Positions 33,801-48,800 of a DNA stretch of 64,000 nt are shown here, one piece after another. The position numbers and the translations under genes were made by a program. Position 1 is the first letter of the stretch. Every line of letters begins with the position of its first letter. The notes under the pieces were generated by a model. The model made no database searches. It was not told where the DNA came from and worked only from the letters and a program-made list of their open reading frames with translations. Source of the stretch: Blastobasis lacticolella (lineage: Eukaryota > Arthropoda > Insecta > Lepidoptera > Blastobasidae); assembly GCA_905147135.1 (NCBI GenBank), contig LR990050.1, forward strand, positions 2,120,501 through 2,184,500, read 5' to 3'.

Positions 33801-36800
33801 GGCTGAGCGAGCCGTAACGCTGCTATGTCGTTGTCGAACCTGCGTGGCGAAAGGTATAGGATAGGTTATTTCTTGGAATGGTGTAGGTATCTAGATCTAG
33901 CGAATGGTGCGGTGTTCAAACGAGGCAGAAAGTTTCGTGAAAATTGTACAGTGGTCGCCGTCGGCTGGCTGTACGTCTGTACATCACAGCTTTACGCGTT
34001 ATGGCGTTCTTTTATTTTTATATACCGTTAAAACAGTACATCATAGAAGTATCAAACAAACAGCTTGAGCTATAGTAAATAAACTGTTTTATCTAAGTAC
34101 CCCTTGAAAAAATTGTGCTAATACTAAAGTAGGTATAGGAACGAGATAGGATGATAATAGGTACATACCTAGGCCTCCCATACAGCGGATGCACGGTGAC
34201 GTTCGAGACCTGCACGATGCGCCCGCCGGAGTCGCGCCGCGTGCTGCCCACGCGCAGCCGCACGCCGGTCGGCGCCACGCTGTGGATTTAGGGATTCTTG
34301 TTTAGTAGAGAGTAGTGAACGAATGTGGACTAGTAGTGGATGAATAATTGGCCGTGTGGTACCCGACAGAGTAGAATAGCACCAACCCCTTACACTCGTA
34401 GGTGTCGTACAAGGCGACTAATGTTTTTGAGGCAAAAGCCTTATAGTCTCCGCAGGCTGGAAAATGAGCAGCAGCGTTCTCCATTGTTGTATTGATTACA
34501 CTGCGATACCAAACCTGCCTGTCAAGCGTGGAGATTATGTCAATAAACTCAACTTTCATGAGAGAGATCCTAAGTCCTGCAGTCGACTGTTATGGTGTAT
34601 AAATGCGACTCGACAAACGTAATGTAGGACCCCCTCAAGTAAAATGGAATGACGATTGGCGGACGGCTGTAGGAGGACGCTAGATGCGGCAAGCCCAGGA
34701 CAAGGCGTATTTGCGCTCTTTAGTGGAGCCATATCTCCAGCAGTAATGATGAGATGGAGTCCGTAACAGTCCACCGCAGGATTTGACCTCCACTAAATTA
34801 GTTGAGGGGTTTTTCATCATCTCCATGCTTAGCTGGCGGATCGAAGATGCAGTGTTGGAATAGTGACAACGCTGCTGCCCATTTTCTCGTCTATAGAGGT
34901 CCTAGCTAGTCTACCTCTAAGATATTGGTCGCCGTAAAACACCCGTCAATGCAAGAGGTTTGTATAGATCGACACTGATACATCGCCCGCGGTGGGAGGG
35001 TGAAGTTTAAGGGCTGAACGCGGGGTGAGGAACGCGGGGCAAGGAGCATTTTGTTTCTGTCTGTCAATTGATGGCTTTCGACTTGTCACTTGATGACGTT
35101 ACTCGGAAAAATACTTGAGCTCCCTGCCTGAAACGTCCCCAAACTGAAACAACTTCGAAACGTCCCCCTCCCGTCTACCTCACCGCGAGGACCAGTTGTG
35201 TGGTCGATTTGATACTTGATACTATATTGCCATCTGCTCTGCCTTCTACAACGCGACCAATAGGTTTATATAACACAGAAAAAATAAACAAATTATCCTA
35301 ACGGTGAATCCCGGCAACTGCCCAGGATCCGCAGGAAAACTAAACGGACACCACACGGTCAATAACTGGACGTTATGTTTGTCCCAATGCATATTTAATA
35401 CAAACGCAACTCAATTATTCATCAAGATTTTCAAATATTCCCGCACCGTATTCGAATCTCGTACAAACCTATTATTTACGAAAATCCCATTCCTTTCGCC
35501 ACCTGAATGGAGAATGATGAATATTTAACCAAGATGGAGTTGCGTCACCTTTCCACCAATCACAGGTCAAGGCTACCGACCTGAGACGGCCTTGCCATTA
35601 GACATGCTTTCCTTTACAGTTCTTTGTTGCTGGTCTATACCGATAACGGCGTCTACGTGCCCAGTGGTTCCGATAATTGATTTTATTATTTACGTATTAA
35701 AGAGAAATCCGTGAATTTATAAAGTTTTAGCTATTGGTGAGACATGGTCAGGGTTTTATTTGTATTATGTAAGAATATGTTTAACATTTTCAGAAATACA
35801 GACAGTCATTCAGTCCGCGTTTAATGGCAAAAAGCTGATGTATGGATTTGATAGGTATAAGCTTAATAATGAATCAAATATTTACATACAATACAGACAT
35901 TTTTTCAACCAAAATCTTGTGCTATCTATAGGTATGCTATCTGACGACCATTCATAAATGATACCGATGAATTGAGTCGTAACTAATATCATAAAATGCA
36001 AAAACAACTCTGTCTGTTTGTCTGTTGTAGGTATGCTTCGTTTTTACGCTTAAAGCGCTGAACAATTTTCGATAAATTTTGTAAAGGAAATAGATGCTAG
36101 GAGGCTACCTTTTCTCTCCTAAAATATATTGAAGAGGATGAAATAGGTAATGAAATGTTGTACTTGGAACTTGGGATAATTGGTCCACGCGGACGAAGTT
36201 GCAAGCAAAAGCTTGTAATTACTTATCAAAAATTCACGATCATGAACTATTTACTAATGATACACTATAGGTTTTCCATCAACCGCAGGTAAACTTCTAC
36301 GTAATTATAACATATGCTGTCATTCGATTTGAACATTTCTAAGCTGTAAGAATAAATTGAATCGAAAGGTTCCCATGGTAAATTTCGTATTGACCGTCTG
36401 AGAATAGGCCTGGGCGACCCACTCCCAATCTTTTTTGTGTTAAATGTTGATCTTGACCAATATCGTACCTTGAGGGCAAAGATGAGATTACTAATGGAGC
36501 GCAAAGTAAGCTAGCTCACCCCATAAGATGCTTTACTATCCTTTACAGCTTTGACAGCCTTCATATATCATATATAGAGTTATCTAGCATTTGCCCCAAC
36601 TTCGTCCGCGTAAAAATTTTTCTGGACCCGTTCGCACAGGAACCAAATTGAATTCCAGGGGGTCTAGCCTTTGCGCTATTCTGGGCTATAAGCTACATTA
36701 CTTATAAATTTTATCAAAATCGGTTGATTAGTTGTTGCGTGAAAGAGGTAACAAACATTCATACACCCGTCGTTTTAAACTTTTATTAATAGGATAGTAA

Positions 36801-39800
36801 CATTCTATGCACTCGGAAATATGAATGTAGGTACCTGCGTAGGCGGGAAACAAACAAACATTTGTCAGAAACACTGGGTCATCATCATCTTGACGTTAAT
36901 GTCCCAGTTGTGCTCTCGCCCACGAGAGCTCGGGGTTTGCCTTGACGATCATCCAGTATTTGGCAGATCAGATAATTACAGTGGAGCGACCGCCGTCTGA
37001 CCTCCGTGACCCTGCTACCAGGGGAACCTGACCAGATTGGATCATGTTTACACATTCAGTTGCCTGAATGTCCAGATTTCATTTCGTTTTCCCTCACTAT
37101 AAGAACATCGGTTAGTATTCAACTAATAATGTACATAACTCAGAAAAGAGTCATTGGTACATGACGGCAGTGGAATTCAAACCCGATACCTCTCGCATTA
37201 CGAGTCAGATACCGTTACCACTAAGCCACCGACGCTCCAAGACGTCAGAAACACTTGGTACCATAAATAAATCCAGCTGTAACACCCAAAACCGTGACTG
37301 TAAATCGAAAGATACAACATAAAAACCTACGTGAACTTGTGGATCAACAAAATTCCGAAACTTGCGTCATTCTATTAGTCTCAGTAATATTATAAATGCG
37401 AAAGTTTGTTAGTATATATGTTTCATACTCCTTCACGCAAAAATTACCGAAAGGGTGAAACTTGGTATTAATATAGCTTATAGCACAGAGTAGCACATAA
37501 CATAGGCTTTGTTATTTAGTCTGTTGGACATTTTATATTTAATTGATATGTATTATTATTAAGAATAATACCTACCTAAACATGCAATTCACATATTTAT
37601 ATTCAATTATTCGATATTTGATATTTGTAAATATTATTTTACAATTTAGTATTAGCATTATTTAATTTATTTCCGTCGTGTAAATATTTCTTTTCAAATA
37701 TTAAAAATTATTCGAAGTACTTTTATTTTCCTTTAAATTTTGTCAATTTGTTGTTAATGATATAATTACATATTTCATTTCAATTTGTATTATTTATGAC
37801 GAAATTTCTGTAAATTGCTTATATGAGTAATTTTTTATAATTTATCCCGAAATTCAATGTAGTTCCTGCGGTAACGGCTCTGGAACGTTATAACCGAATT
37901 TCTCGCAGTCAAAGTCGCGGGCGAAAGCTTGTAGAGATATTGTGCTACGGGCAGACAGGAATAACTACAATGGGCTAGTTAACGAAGATCCCGTGTAGTC
38001 CCCTCACATCCGTTCCGTTGCCAAACGGAATCGTCGTTGCCGTGATGCGGATTATGCTGATAATTACTTCAGTCTTCTTTTTCTTATCAAGTCGATGGAC
38101 TTAACTCCCCCTCACACTTTGTTCGCCCAGTATTCGGCATACAGCATTTGGACTGGTCTCGAACTAGTGATAATTATTTCAGTGATTCGTCACGGCGTGG
38201 GTGATGGTGCCAATGTGCCAATATAGGTGTACGGTAAGCCTCGTAATTATGTTGATCGTTTTAGAACCGTGTCAATAAATTTGCTTTTGTACGTAAGTAC
38301 AGTCTGATAGATTTAAAACACTAATATAGGTTCACAAGTTCCACTATAATTAAAATAAACTTCATATATTGCGACCGGTTTCGAATGAATCATCAACAGG
38401 CAGGAAAACAGGCAGTTGCAGTTCCATAAAGAATGCATTATACAAACTATTAACTACTTAAGTACAGTCTGTTCCCAACTTTTGGCACCAGGCATATTGG
38501 TTGCTTGCGTTCACTATGCACATCATAGACTGCACAAATAAGACATATTAATATGTTAATAGACGTAAAACTAATAATTTCGTAATCAACTTTTGTGGCT
38601 TCAGTTGTCACTATTTATGAAATGAAGACCTAGGAACTCCTGCCGGTGACTTTCGTTGCAACTTTAAAGTTTTCTACTGAACCCTTAGAAATCCTATAAT
38701 TTCCTGCCAGTTTGTATCTATGCACTAGGCGATTTAGAACAGATTCGCAGGGCGACAGATTCTAAGGTAATCAGTGTCGGACTACGTCAGTGTCTAGGAA
38801 CATTTTACAAAATTTATCAACAATAATCGTTCACCGATTCAAATCACTACATCACTATCACTACATATTACAAAACAAAGTCCCACGCCACATCTGTCTT
38901 TCAATCTGTCTGATCGCGTTGAATTTGACATTGATATCTTGACATTGTATTATTATTTTATTTGACATTGTACCTAATTTTGCAAATTAACGTATTAGTG
39001 TTCTTATTTTATGGGCTACCATGAGCCTGAAATAAATGATTTTTAATTTTAATTATTCTTTTATAATGTGAATTAAAAACTACCAATGTGTCTTGTGACA
39101 TAAGTTAGGGAACACAATGTATTAGAATTAAATTCGGAACGCTACCGACCAGTTCCCACGGGAACCATACTGAACCTGAATAAATTACAGCCTACTGGTT
39201 TTTCCCCGCGTTGGCCTACCTAGGTAAAGCTAGTAAGCAAGTAATAGTAAAGTCTAATAGCACGTCTTAACTGCATTTAATTATCACGATCTCTCTGCTG
39301 TAGGCCTGCTGGAAGAAATTTCTTCATAGAAATAAGTTGGCCTGTTGTGTCTGATATACTCTGTCATATAGTTTTGTAACAATCTTGTGTACAATAAATG
39401 GTTAAATAAATAAATAAATAAAGTAGTAGGTAGGGGTAAGCTCACAAAATATAGGTATATCTTGCGAGCTTGCAAGTGGAAGGGAATAAAAAGTAGACCA
39501 TGTCCATCCTCAGGTGCTAAACTATCTCCTTCTCCGACTGAGTTACTTTCGTTGCATGTACTATGGGGAGGTCAAGCTGTATCTCTGGTTCTACCTATTA
39601 GATGAAACATGGCTTAGATTTTAAGGAGTTCAAGTAAACTTGGTCGGTGGATATCCCACTTTTTCTGTCGGTTAGGTTATCTCTATCGTAGTAACATGAA
39701 CGTAGGTATGTGTAGGATTTGGGCTTATTGGAGTTACGCTTTACGTAATTCCACTATGCTCATAATAGGTCTAGCAAGAGCTTTTAGGAACAAGTCTGTA

Positions 39801-42800
39801 TGGTAAAGCAGAAAAGAAATCAGGTGGTAGAACAGGTCAAGCGTGAGGAGTCCGCCTGGGTGAGTACCACCGCCTTATCTATTTCTACCGCCGAGTAACA
39901 ATGCATGCATTGTTGTGTTCCGGTTTGAAGGATAAGGTCGCCAGCGAAATTACAGGTATGAGGCATTTTATCTTAGTCCTCACAGTGACAACTTGTGGTT
40001 CTGTATTTTTGTTACCTGCAACCTAAATGTATGAATCGTAGATGGTATGGGCGACAGTTACCATCAGGTGGGCTAATTGCTCATTTATTACTGATTAGTA
40101 TTCAAAATATTAATGAAGAATCTAAACTTACTTCTGAACGCAGTGGGCCGCCGTGAGGACATAGTCTCGGCTGATGATGAACCCCCCGCAGAAGGAGTTC
40201 CCATTCAGCACCATGGATACCTGGTAGGGAGAAATATGATGGCTTTAACGGGCTTCGATTTCCATACTAAATTTATTTTTCCATTATTTGATTCGTTGAG
40301 TGTTTAGTAATTAAATTAAATTGAAGTAAAGCATAATGGGTTTTTAGAAAAAACTAGATGACGTGGTTTTGTACTTTCACTATTTTTCTTTTTCAATATT
40401 ATGAAAATCCATTCCACGCTCATTTGGAGACATCCAATAACGGCCAATTGCACGTACATTACACTAATCGGCGGTAAATAATTCAGATAGGCTAGCTTCG
40501 TATTTATCGACAAGCAAGCGATATAGATGACGCTCTACGAAGCCGATATTGTCGATTTGATTAGCCATTCGAACTCCTGAAGATTCCGGTATTGTACCGG
40601 TCCTTTATCAGATTCGGTATTCGGATTGAACGTTCTAAAGAGGACTTATTAGTGTAAATTCCTGCAACTACTATTTGCTATGAACTACAGTCGAACGTGC
40701 TGTTGATAATGACACCACAACTCATTTATAGGAAAGTTTTTTTTTTTTTTACCACACCCCAAATGACATTACCATTATTATCTAGTATCTACAAAGTGTG
40801 AATCAGAATATCTCAGTAACAACAGGTATGTCAGAGATATCTACAATTATAATTGTGAAGAATAATGTTTCATGAAATACGTCAGTTCAATCACTAACCT
40901 GATAAGGGTGTCTGTTAATAGAGCTTGCGGTGCCACCGATGATCTGTCCACTCAACTCCGGACACAGTTCCTCCAAATTCCCATCCTCTATCTCATTCTC
41001 GTTGGCCTCCGTTTCCTGCACATCGTCCGTCTCGCCTTCCACAGCGTCTTGGAAGTCTGAAATATTATTCATAACGATTCAAACCTCTGCAAAATGGTCT
41101 ATCATATATCTTTGAAGATTTGCACGCGATAGCTATTCAAATCGCAACACACACTATTTGACAAGCAATAGTGGCCAGAAACACAAGTTTTATTGGACAG
41201 AAAAGTCCACAAAACAGTGACATGTTCTCTGACTGAACACCAACAATATGAGAAAGTGGCGTTTCGTTCAAGCAATACACAGACAGAAACATATTATTGA
41301 TCAACAATTTTTACACAACATTGTCATTTTCACTGACTGAACACCATACGAGAAAGTAGCGTGAAGTTCAGTTGCACTTCATAAAACATTAAAGTATATT
41401 TTCCATTGTAAATAATATTCAGAACTGAACCTTAGTGTCATTTTGGTTACACCAGAAATTTTGGGAAAACTATTAAACTACTTCTTGAACGACTTTATAT
41501 TAGCTATATTCAGCAGGAGCAGAGAATACGTATAAATCAAACTTACCAGCGACTGACAGAAGTCCGAACAGCAGCAGCATTACCAGCCGAGCCATCTTGC
41601 AGGCTGTCACCGTCTTCGCACCCTCCAGGCGAATAGTGGACCTGCGACTGCGCACACCGATGTCCCAATTTTTTGCAAACCATTGCCCAATTGGACGACC
41701 GCAATCGGAAATTTCTCACGCTCCGGAGTCCACGGTCAAGTCGCGACCTTTGATGCGGGTGGCACGGACGGCTTTTTTCGCGAAAATTCTTGAAAACCTC
41801 AACGGAGCCTAGTTGTATTGTAGTGTGTGTACAACCCTCACCCCGCCTTAGATTATATATAGGATAAGACATTAGGTAATAAGAGACAATATACAGGGTC
41901 GCCATCCATATTTTCATAAATACAGGTACGGAGTATGCGTTTGAATGGCTGTAATAAATATACAAAATGTGGATGTATGCTTCTGTGTACATCTCTGGTC
42001 ACCGGGTTTTGGATAATGCAGTGAAGGTCTACAATACCACACAGGTACAATTCCATAACCAATCTAGCAGATAGCATATAATTAGATAAGGCATTAGCGT
42101 ATCTAGACGAATTCCAACACTTCACCGATGGTAGGACTCGTACGTGTAACCTACTGCATGTGAAATCCAGTTATAAAGCTTTACAAACATCATCATCACA
42201 GCCCATAACAGTCCACTGCAGGACTTAGGCCTCTCCCACGAAAGAGGAAGTTATTGCCACATTCTTCGCGCTTAGCAGGCGGATTGGGGATCGCAGTGAT
42301 ATAAATATAACATGAAAAACCCTGCTACCCAATTTTCAGTCTACGGAAACTCTAGATATTTTGCCTCGAATACATTAGACACCTTGTACGACACCCACGG
42401 GTGTAAAAGGGTTGGTGCAATATATAGAGTGGAAAATATATGACCCAATTCAAGGACTAGAAATCAGTGATATCAAACGGTGACATACGCGCAGACAGCT
42501 CACATGGTGGGAGGCAGTAACTGTCTACAACATTTACAATTCGGGCATTATTTCCAGTAACAAAAATTCAAAACCGCAGGTTGTCACTGTAGAGACTAAA
42601 ATGGCATACCTATGGGTATGTTTGTGCTGGCTACCCTGTCCTTTAAACAGTAACACAACAACGGCATCATTGTTGCTTGGCTATGGAAATCGATAAGCCA
42701 CCTATTTAGCCAACATCATCATCTGGCTTGACCACTACAACAAGCGAAAACCTCCCCTTTCTAAACTTCTTACAAGAGCTCTTAGTAAATGAGTGTGTGC

Positions 42801-45800
42801 ACGTACCTAAGCTACGGTATGTGGGATACAAACGAGCACACTGTTACAACGTTAAAGCCACAACATATCAGTCAGCTGTGCCCTATTTATTCTATTCTTA
42901 CTTTTTGTGATTTCACAAATCGGTTATTTTGAGTTCAATGCGAATACTTGTGGCTATCTAAGATTTCATAGTTTAGTTTTACCAGCAACTAAGATTTTGT
43001 TGGTGGCAACACTTTTCGTGCCGTAGACGTCTATGAAAAATCAATTTCTATAGATTATTCTCATGGACTTTTGTGACTGATTAACAGATTTGATGTGTTA
43101 GTGTTTGATGCCAACTTCTAAAGAAGTATTCTTGAAGTATTTTTCTAAATATTCTAGATACCTATACCAAGTAGGCTTCTCGGGCCGCTGTCACGGTCTG
43201 GTGGTCCAAGGTCGATGACCCATCTCGACGGTCAACGGTCACAATTCGTCGCGCCTATTATGAAATACTGATCACAAACAAAGATGCATTTGGCGGTAAA
43301 TAACGCACATCGACTAGTAGTATTACTTCGGCTTAGTAGAGCACATATGTGAGAATATACGAAGCCGAAACTAGGAGATGTAGGGTTGGAAATTCTACTA
43401 AATAATATGGTATTCTACTATATTTTGGGTCAAGATACTATATACTGTTTTAAAAATATTTAGTAGCCAAACCTACTATATTTTAGGAACACAGCGGCAA
43501 TACTTTCTTCGTATATAATAAGAGCCATTTGGTCTTGTGGGCTTATATAAAAAGTAACTATTTACGTAATTTTAATTTTTAACCATATTATCATGTGGTG
43601 TCCGGTAGAATAGCATTAACCCCTTCAACAAGGGTGTCATACAAATAGTAAAAAATATGCTTAAAAATAATAAATAAAGGATACCTACAATACTTTTTAT
43701 ATGGATACTATTTTTTAACACTCTAGATAGAAATCTCAAAAATTCTTCTTGAAATTTTTTGGCAACTCTACTCCTATGTGCATTATTTAGCGCCTTGTAA
43801 CAGTACTTGGGATACTATTTAACCTGATCAGCTTCGATTGCTATATTTAACCGTTTTTCCGAGTAGATATTCGTAAAGATGAGGTCACTTTCAGCTGTTA
43901 AGTCTTCGTGGCATCTAATAAACCGTAGTGTTTCAAACAAATATTTTGTCGATTTAGAGAGTTGCTATGTGTAAATTCTAAATTCGCTCTATGGATCATA
44001 TTTGATTTAAGTACATACACGAATGACAAACGCATACGCAAAGATGATAAAGTGGATTTGACGTTACACGACAGATCAGGCCAATACTAGCCTTGATCTC
44101 GGATATAGCTCCGCGGCTGCAAGTTGTTGCAGTAAATTAGAGTCAGAAATATGTCTGGAAGCCGATAAAATTGCATCACTGCGCGATTATTTTCAGCTTT
44201 CGTCCGGTGGCGCCGGTCGGTATTAAAAATAGTATAGAAATAGCAACAGATGTGCCAACCGGTAACAACCTGATTTCTGGGAGCTGGGTTCTTTGATACT
44301 TTTCGTCAGGTCTCCTACATTAATACATAGTGTTGCTAAGGGCTGCGATGACCACTTTCCATCCGGTGGCCCTCTTGCCTATATGTCTACCATATAACAT
44401 TAAAATGTTGTAGTGGCGAACCAATAGCAAATAGGTGTACTTAACTATACTGTATTCATATCAAATCATAAGTTTTTTTATGTTATACGGCAGACAACCG
44501 GGCAAGCGGGCCACCTGATGGAAAACAGCCAGGGCCGCTACCAATGCGTTCCTCGCCCCTAAACATCTGGAACCTCCATCTACCTCTTTATTGAGACTGC
44601 AGTTAAACCTACCAAGTAGCTCACAATTTGAGGATAAATATTGTTGAGAACGTTATTTGCAAGTAGGTAGATACTGACTAATATTTTTACACGAGCCTTT
44701 ACTGACTTATATTTCTAAAATGCTGAACAAGTTTCTCTATCTATCTGCACAATACAGTAGGTATTTCATTTCCAATTTCCACGCCAATCATTAGATTGAA
44801 CCAATTAACCTTGTCAGGTACATTTCAGAGATTAACAAATTTAGACAACGCTGAAAATAGCAACACGGACTTCAGTTTTCTAATGTCATAATACATTTTA
44901 TAGCGCAACGCTACCAAGTTCAAAATGTATAGTTTCGAATGTAGTAACCGCAAAGTTGTTCTTTCGGATTTCCGACTCACGACGGAACGAATAGTTTTTG
45001 TGCAATTTATTTTTACGACTCGGTTACTTTTTTAGCTTACCTACTTGTGTTTATCCAAGAAACCATCAAAATCAAAATTTATTTATTGAGTTGTTAATTA
45101 GCTCATTCAATTGCCAAAGGATACAGTGATAAGAAAGTAGGACAAACAAACAAACAGTAACGTAATTATTCGTCGTTCCCGAGGCGGAGCACACCTACCC
45201 CATACGGTGACAAATGGCACAGCCGGATCATGCCCTATAATGCCAGGCAGAGAAGGCAGCGTCCGACAATGCCGGGCAGAGCCGGACATTGCATGGCAAT
45301 ATCAGGCAGCGCCGGACCGTATCCGTATGCCATCCGCATCGCAGCTTTAGAGAATTTACGTGTTGTATATTCGGTTTTATAAGGCGACGGCCTAACTCAA
45401 AAAATCTAAACGGGATCAGATCGTGTAGTTGATCAGATAGATGAAAAGTACGTAATACCTGCCTACGTTATTGAGAGATGATATTTAAAGAAGCTGATGT
45501 AAAAGGCTGTGTCATCAGATACATTATAGAGTTTCATATTATTATTGAAATCAGAGCATCAGAAAAATGCAGAAAAGCGCAAAATCGAAATCCCCTATAC
45601 ATCTAAGCTGAAATTGTCGCAAACATTGCGTGTACGGTTCGAACATCGGTCTAGTCTCTCATGTACTGATAGATTTCCACTGTTTGCTGCCAAACTGTGC
45701 TTTGTAAAGATTCGATTTGGCTTTACACCAAATCTTACAAGAATTGGCTGTAGGAATTGTTTAACTACTTGAAGACCAAACGTTACATCTTTTGTTGCTG

Positions 45801-48800
45801 TTTTGTACGCGAAAACATCGGTATCTGAATTTGTATGAAGGTTACCTGTTTTCGTTGTATCTCAAATTGATTTTGGCTTTTATCGCCATCGATTCAGTAT
45901 GCTAGCCGTGAAGTGGGTTATACATATAGTGGACAAGGCATATTAGGTATTTCACTTTCAACCATCATTTTATTAATTTAAAACATTAATAACTAAATAT
46001 TTTCCAAATTCCAAACAGTTGCTGTATAATTTTCAACCTGTCATATAAATTGGCCGTATAGAACAACGCTTGTCTCTCGTCTTACAAAATTAGGAAGCGT
46101 TGGTTCTCAGAAATTGCCTCATATAATTTCTTATGCTTTCCTTTGCAAACTGAGAAAGTGCGAGCATATACCCCAGTGAAATGAATCTGTCAGCGGTGAC
46201 ACGCGCCAGGCGAGTGTGAAGATACGGAAAGAATAGACTTCACCCCTACTGCGGATTACTCGACTGAACATTTTATTTATTTGTGGATAGTAGTTTTTAA
46301 AGCATATTTTATTAAAAAAGATAATGATGGACGGTTTTCTGACAGCAATTTTGATAAGAAAAAGTGTGGTTGGCGCGTCTACATAGATGGCGTTGCTTAG
46401 AAACTCATAATTTCAAAGAATTAGTTACACAAAGTAACTTGAAATAATAATAAGTGAAAAAGTATAGTGACAAATCTTTCAATATATGTGTATGTTAATG
46501 TTTGTATGCACTGCAAAATCGATCATAGCATGTTCCTGTGCGACATCGATTTGTTAATTAATTTATGACGGGTCACGGTACAGTTTAATCCATCCACAAC
46601 GATCCACACACATCCAATCCATACATAGTTGTTTTAATGAAGGAGTAACAAACACGCACCCACACACCAACAAAAACTTTCGTCGTAACCACTTCAATAT
46701 TTTATTCGTCAATACGTATCACCTTTTCACCACACTTCAATATTCCCACATTATCACCTAAATTCCTTGGTAGGGGCACAAAACCGAGCCCACTCGTGAG
46801 CCTAAAATAGACTTTGTGTATCACGCCACAGCTGTGCGCTGATTGCTTAGACATTTACTGTGACAATAAGCAAAGGGTACAAACTAAATTAAGTTGGTAG
46901 TCGACTCGATATTATAGATAGCATCTCTATTTCTGATAGTATCTCATCGATCGGACTCGTGCTGATTAGCTTAACCGACATAGACTAGACACACTAGCTA
47001 CAATCCATACTTAAAGAATTCAATAACTACTGCTAGGTTCCGGAAATATATCTCCGATTAATTCAAACGCTTTTTAAATCACTTAACCGAATTCGATAAT
47101 CAATTAATTTCAAAAACAGCATCGTAATCTTAGAGTCACAGATAAACATACTAACACACAATTCCGTTACACTTATATCAGACTAAGGTAGAAAATGTGT
47201 AACAGTGTTTTCTGCTGACTATTACCAATCCTCTCTACAAAACGTTTACAATGACAGATCAAGGAGTCTCATTTGGAATTAATACAAAAATAAGTTCTTC
47301 ACAATCCATGCAAGTACACATACCCATTTCATTGCGAAGTACCTAGGGCCTAGGTAGGGTTGCCACAAGGTTGCAATCTAGGCCCCACATCACACAATGA
47401 GAGAAGATTTTCGAAAGCAATTAAGAGAAGCACAACAACGTTAAGATTTGCGAAGGAAATTAAAAGGTAGAGGCGACCGAGACGTGGTAAAGAGCCCCAA
47501 AAAGTTTTTTTTTTTTTTTATGTTATACGGTAGGCAAACAGGCAAGCGGGCCACCTGATGGAAAGTGGTCACCACTGCCTATAGACATTAGCAACACCAA
47601 GATTCATAACAGGGTCTTAAAATTTTGGAGGGAGACAAGCAGTGCGCGTAAATTTGTTTCCTGCTATGTTTTATGAGGGCATTTAAGAAGAACCCAGGTA
47701 ATAGGAGCGGAAGGGTAATCTCTCCTCGAGATTGTGATCGCGTGACTCACACCAGTTTGGCCGGCGGCCAACACCGCGTGCACCGTATCAAAACAACAAG
47801 CATTACTAGGACAGCGATATAGTAACTTTCCGAAAAGTCAATCGAACTATCTTCAGGTAACAGTGTAGGAAACACCCAGTAGGCCACCAAGTCTTCAAGT
47901 TATTAGAGTAGTTAGAAAAAATAGGCTCATTCTAGACAGGCATGCTCCATCATCACTTACCGGTGAGATGGCGGTCAAATACCTGGAGTAGTAGTTCCAG
48001 GAGTCCCCTCTAGCATTGTCCTCCGGGTGACAAAGGGAAATTTTATTTCCAGTTGTCACTCGGGTAGCAATTTTCCCAAATATTAGGCATGAACAGGGTA
48101 CCCGGCGAATCCGGCACTTTTTCGAGGTTCCGGCCGAGTACCGGGTAATTGCGCAGGGTTTTACCTGGATTAACCAGCTATAAAGGACACATTATTTTCA
48201 AATTAAATTTTAAGCCTTGTTTTCGTTTTGTACTCGATCTTATGTTAGTATACAACGTAAAATATGTTTCGTTATCGTGTCTACGACATTCCTGATTTTC
48301 TACCTTTACCTCTTCGTGAAATCGCAGCCTCACGTTTAGCATTTCCCGATGACGATGACAAACTTATAATTTCTTGGTTGAATTTGACATATTATCACGA
48401 GATACATGGCGCAAAAAAGCGAACTATGTTGACGTGTTTGCCGAAAATTTTTCCGTGCTTGTTCAGAGAATTGCGGTCCCAGTTCCCAGCTGAGCTGTAT
48501 TTCGTAGTTAGGAGGATCGTAGCTTAGCACTCGATAGTTCTGTCTAGTTTCTTACGTAATTGTAAGTTATTCGCGGCGCATACTACATACTGGTTCTTTC
48601 TTTAATGTTATGTACGCGGCCGATTCATTCAGGGATTGTGCTAATCTTGAAAGATTGAGACCGATCATAACGTTTTTAAAAAAATATGGTGTTTCATTAG
48701 TTTTTTTCTTTTAAACACATTTTAAGTAAGAACTTTGAATAATTTGCCATGGACCTATTGAGAAAATATGTCTTTCCATGCCAAATCGACGATTCAGAAA

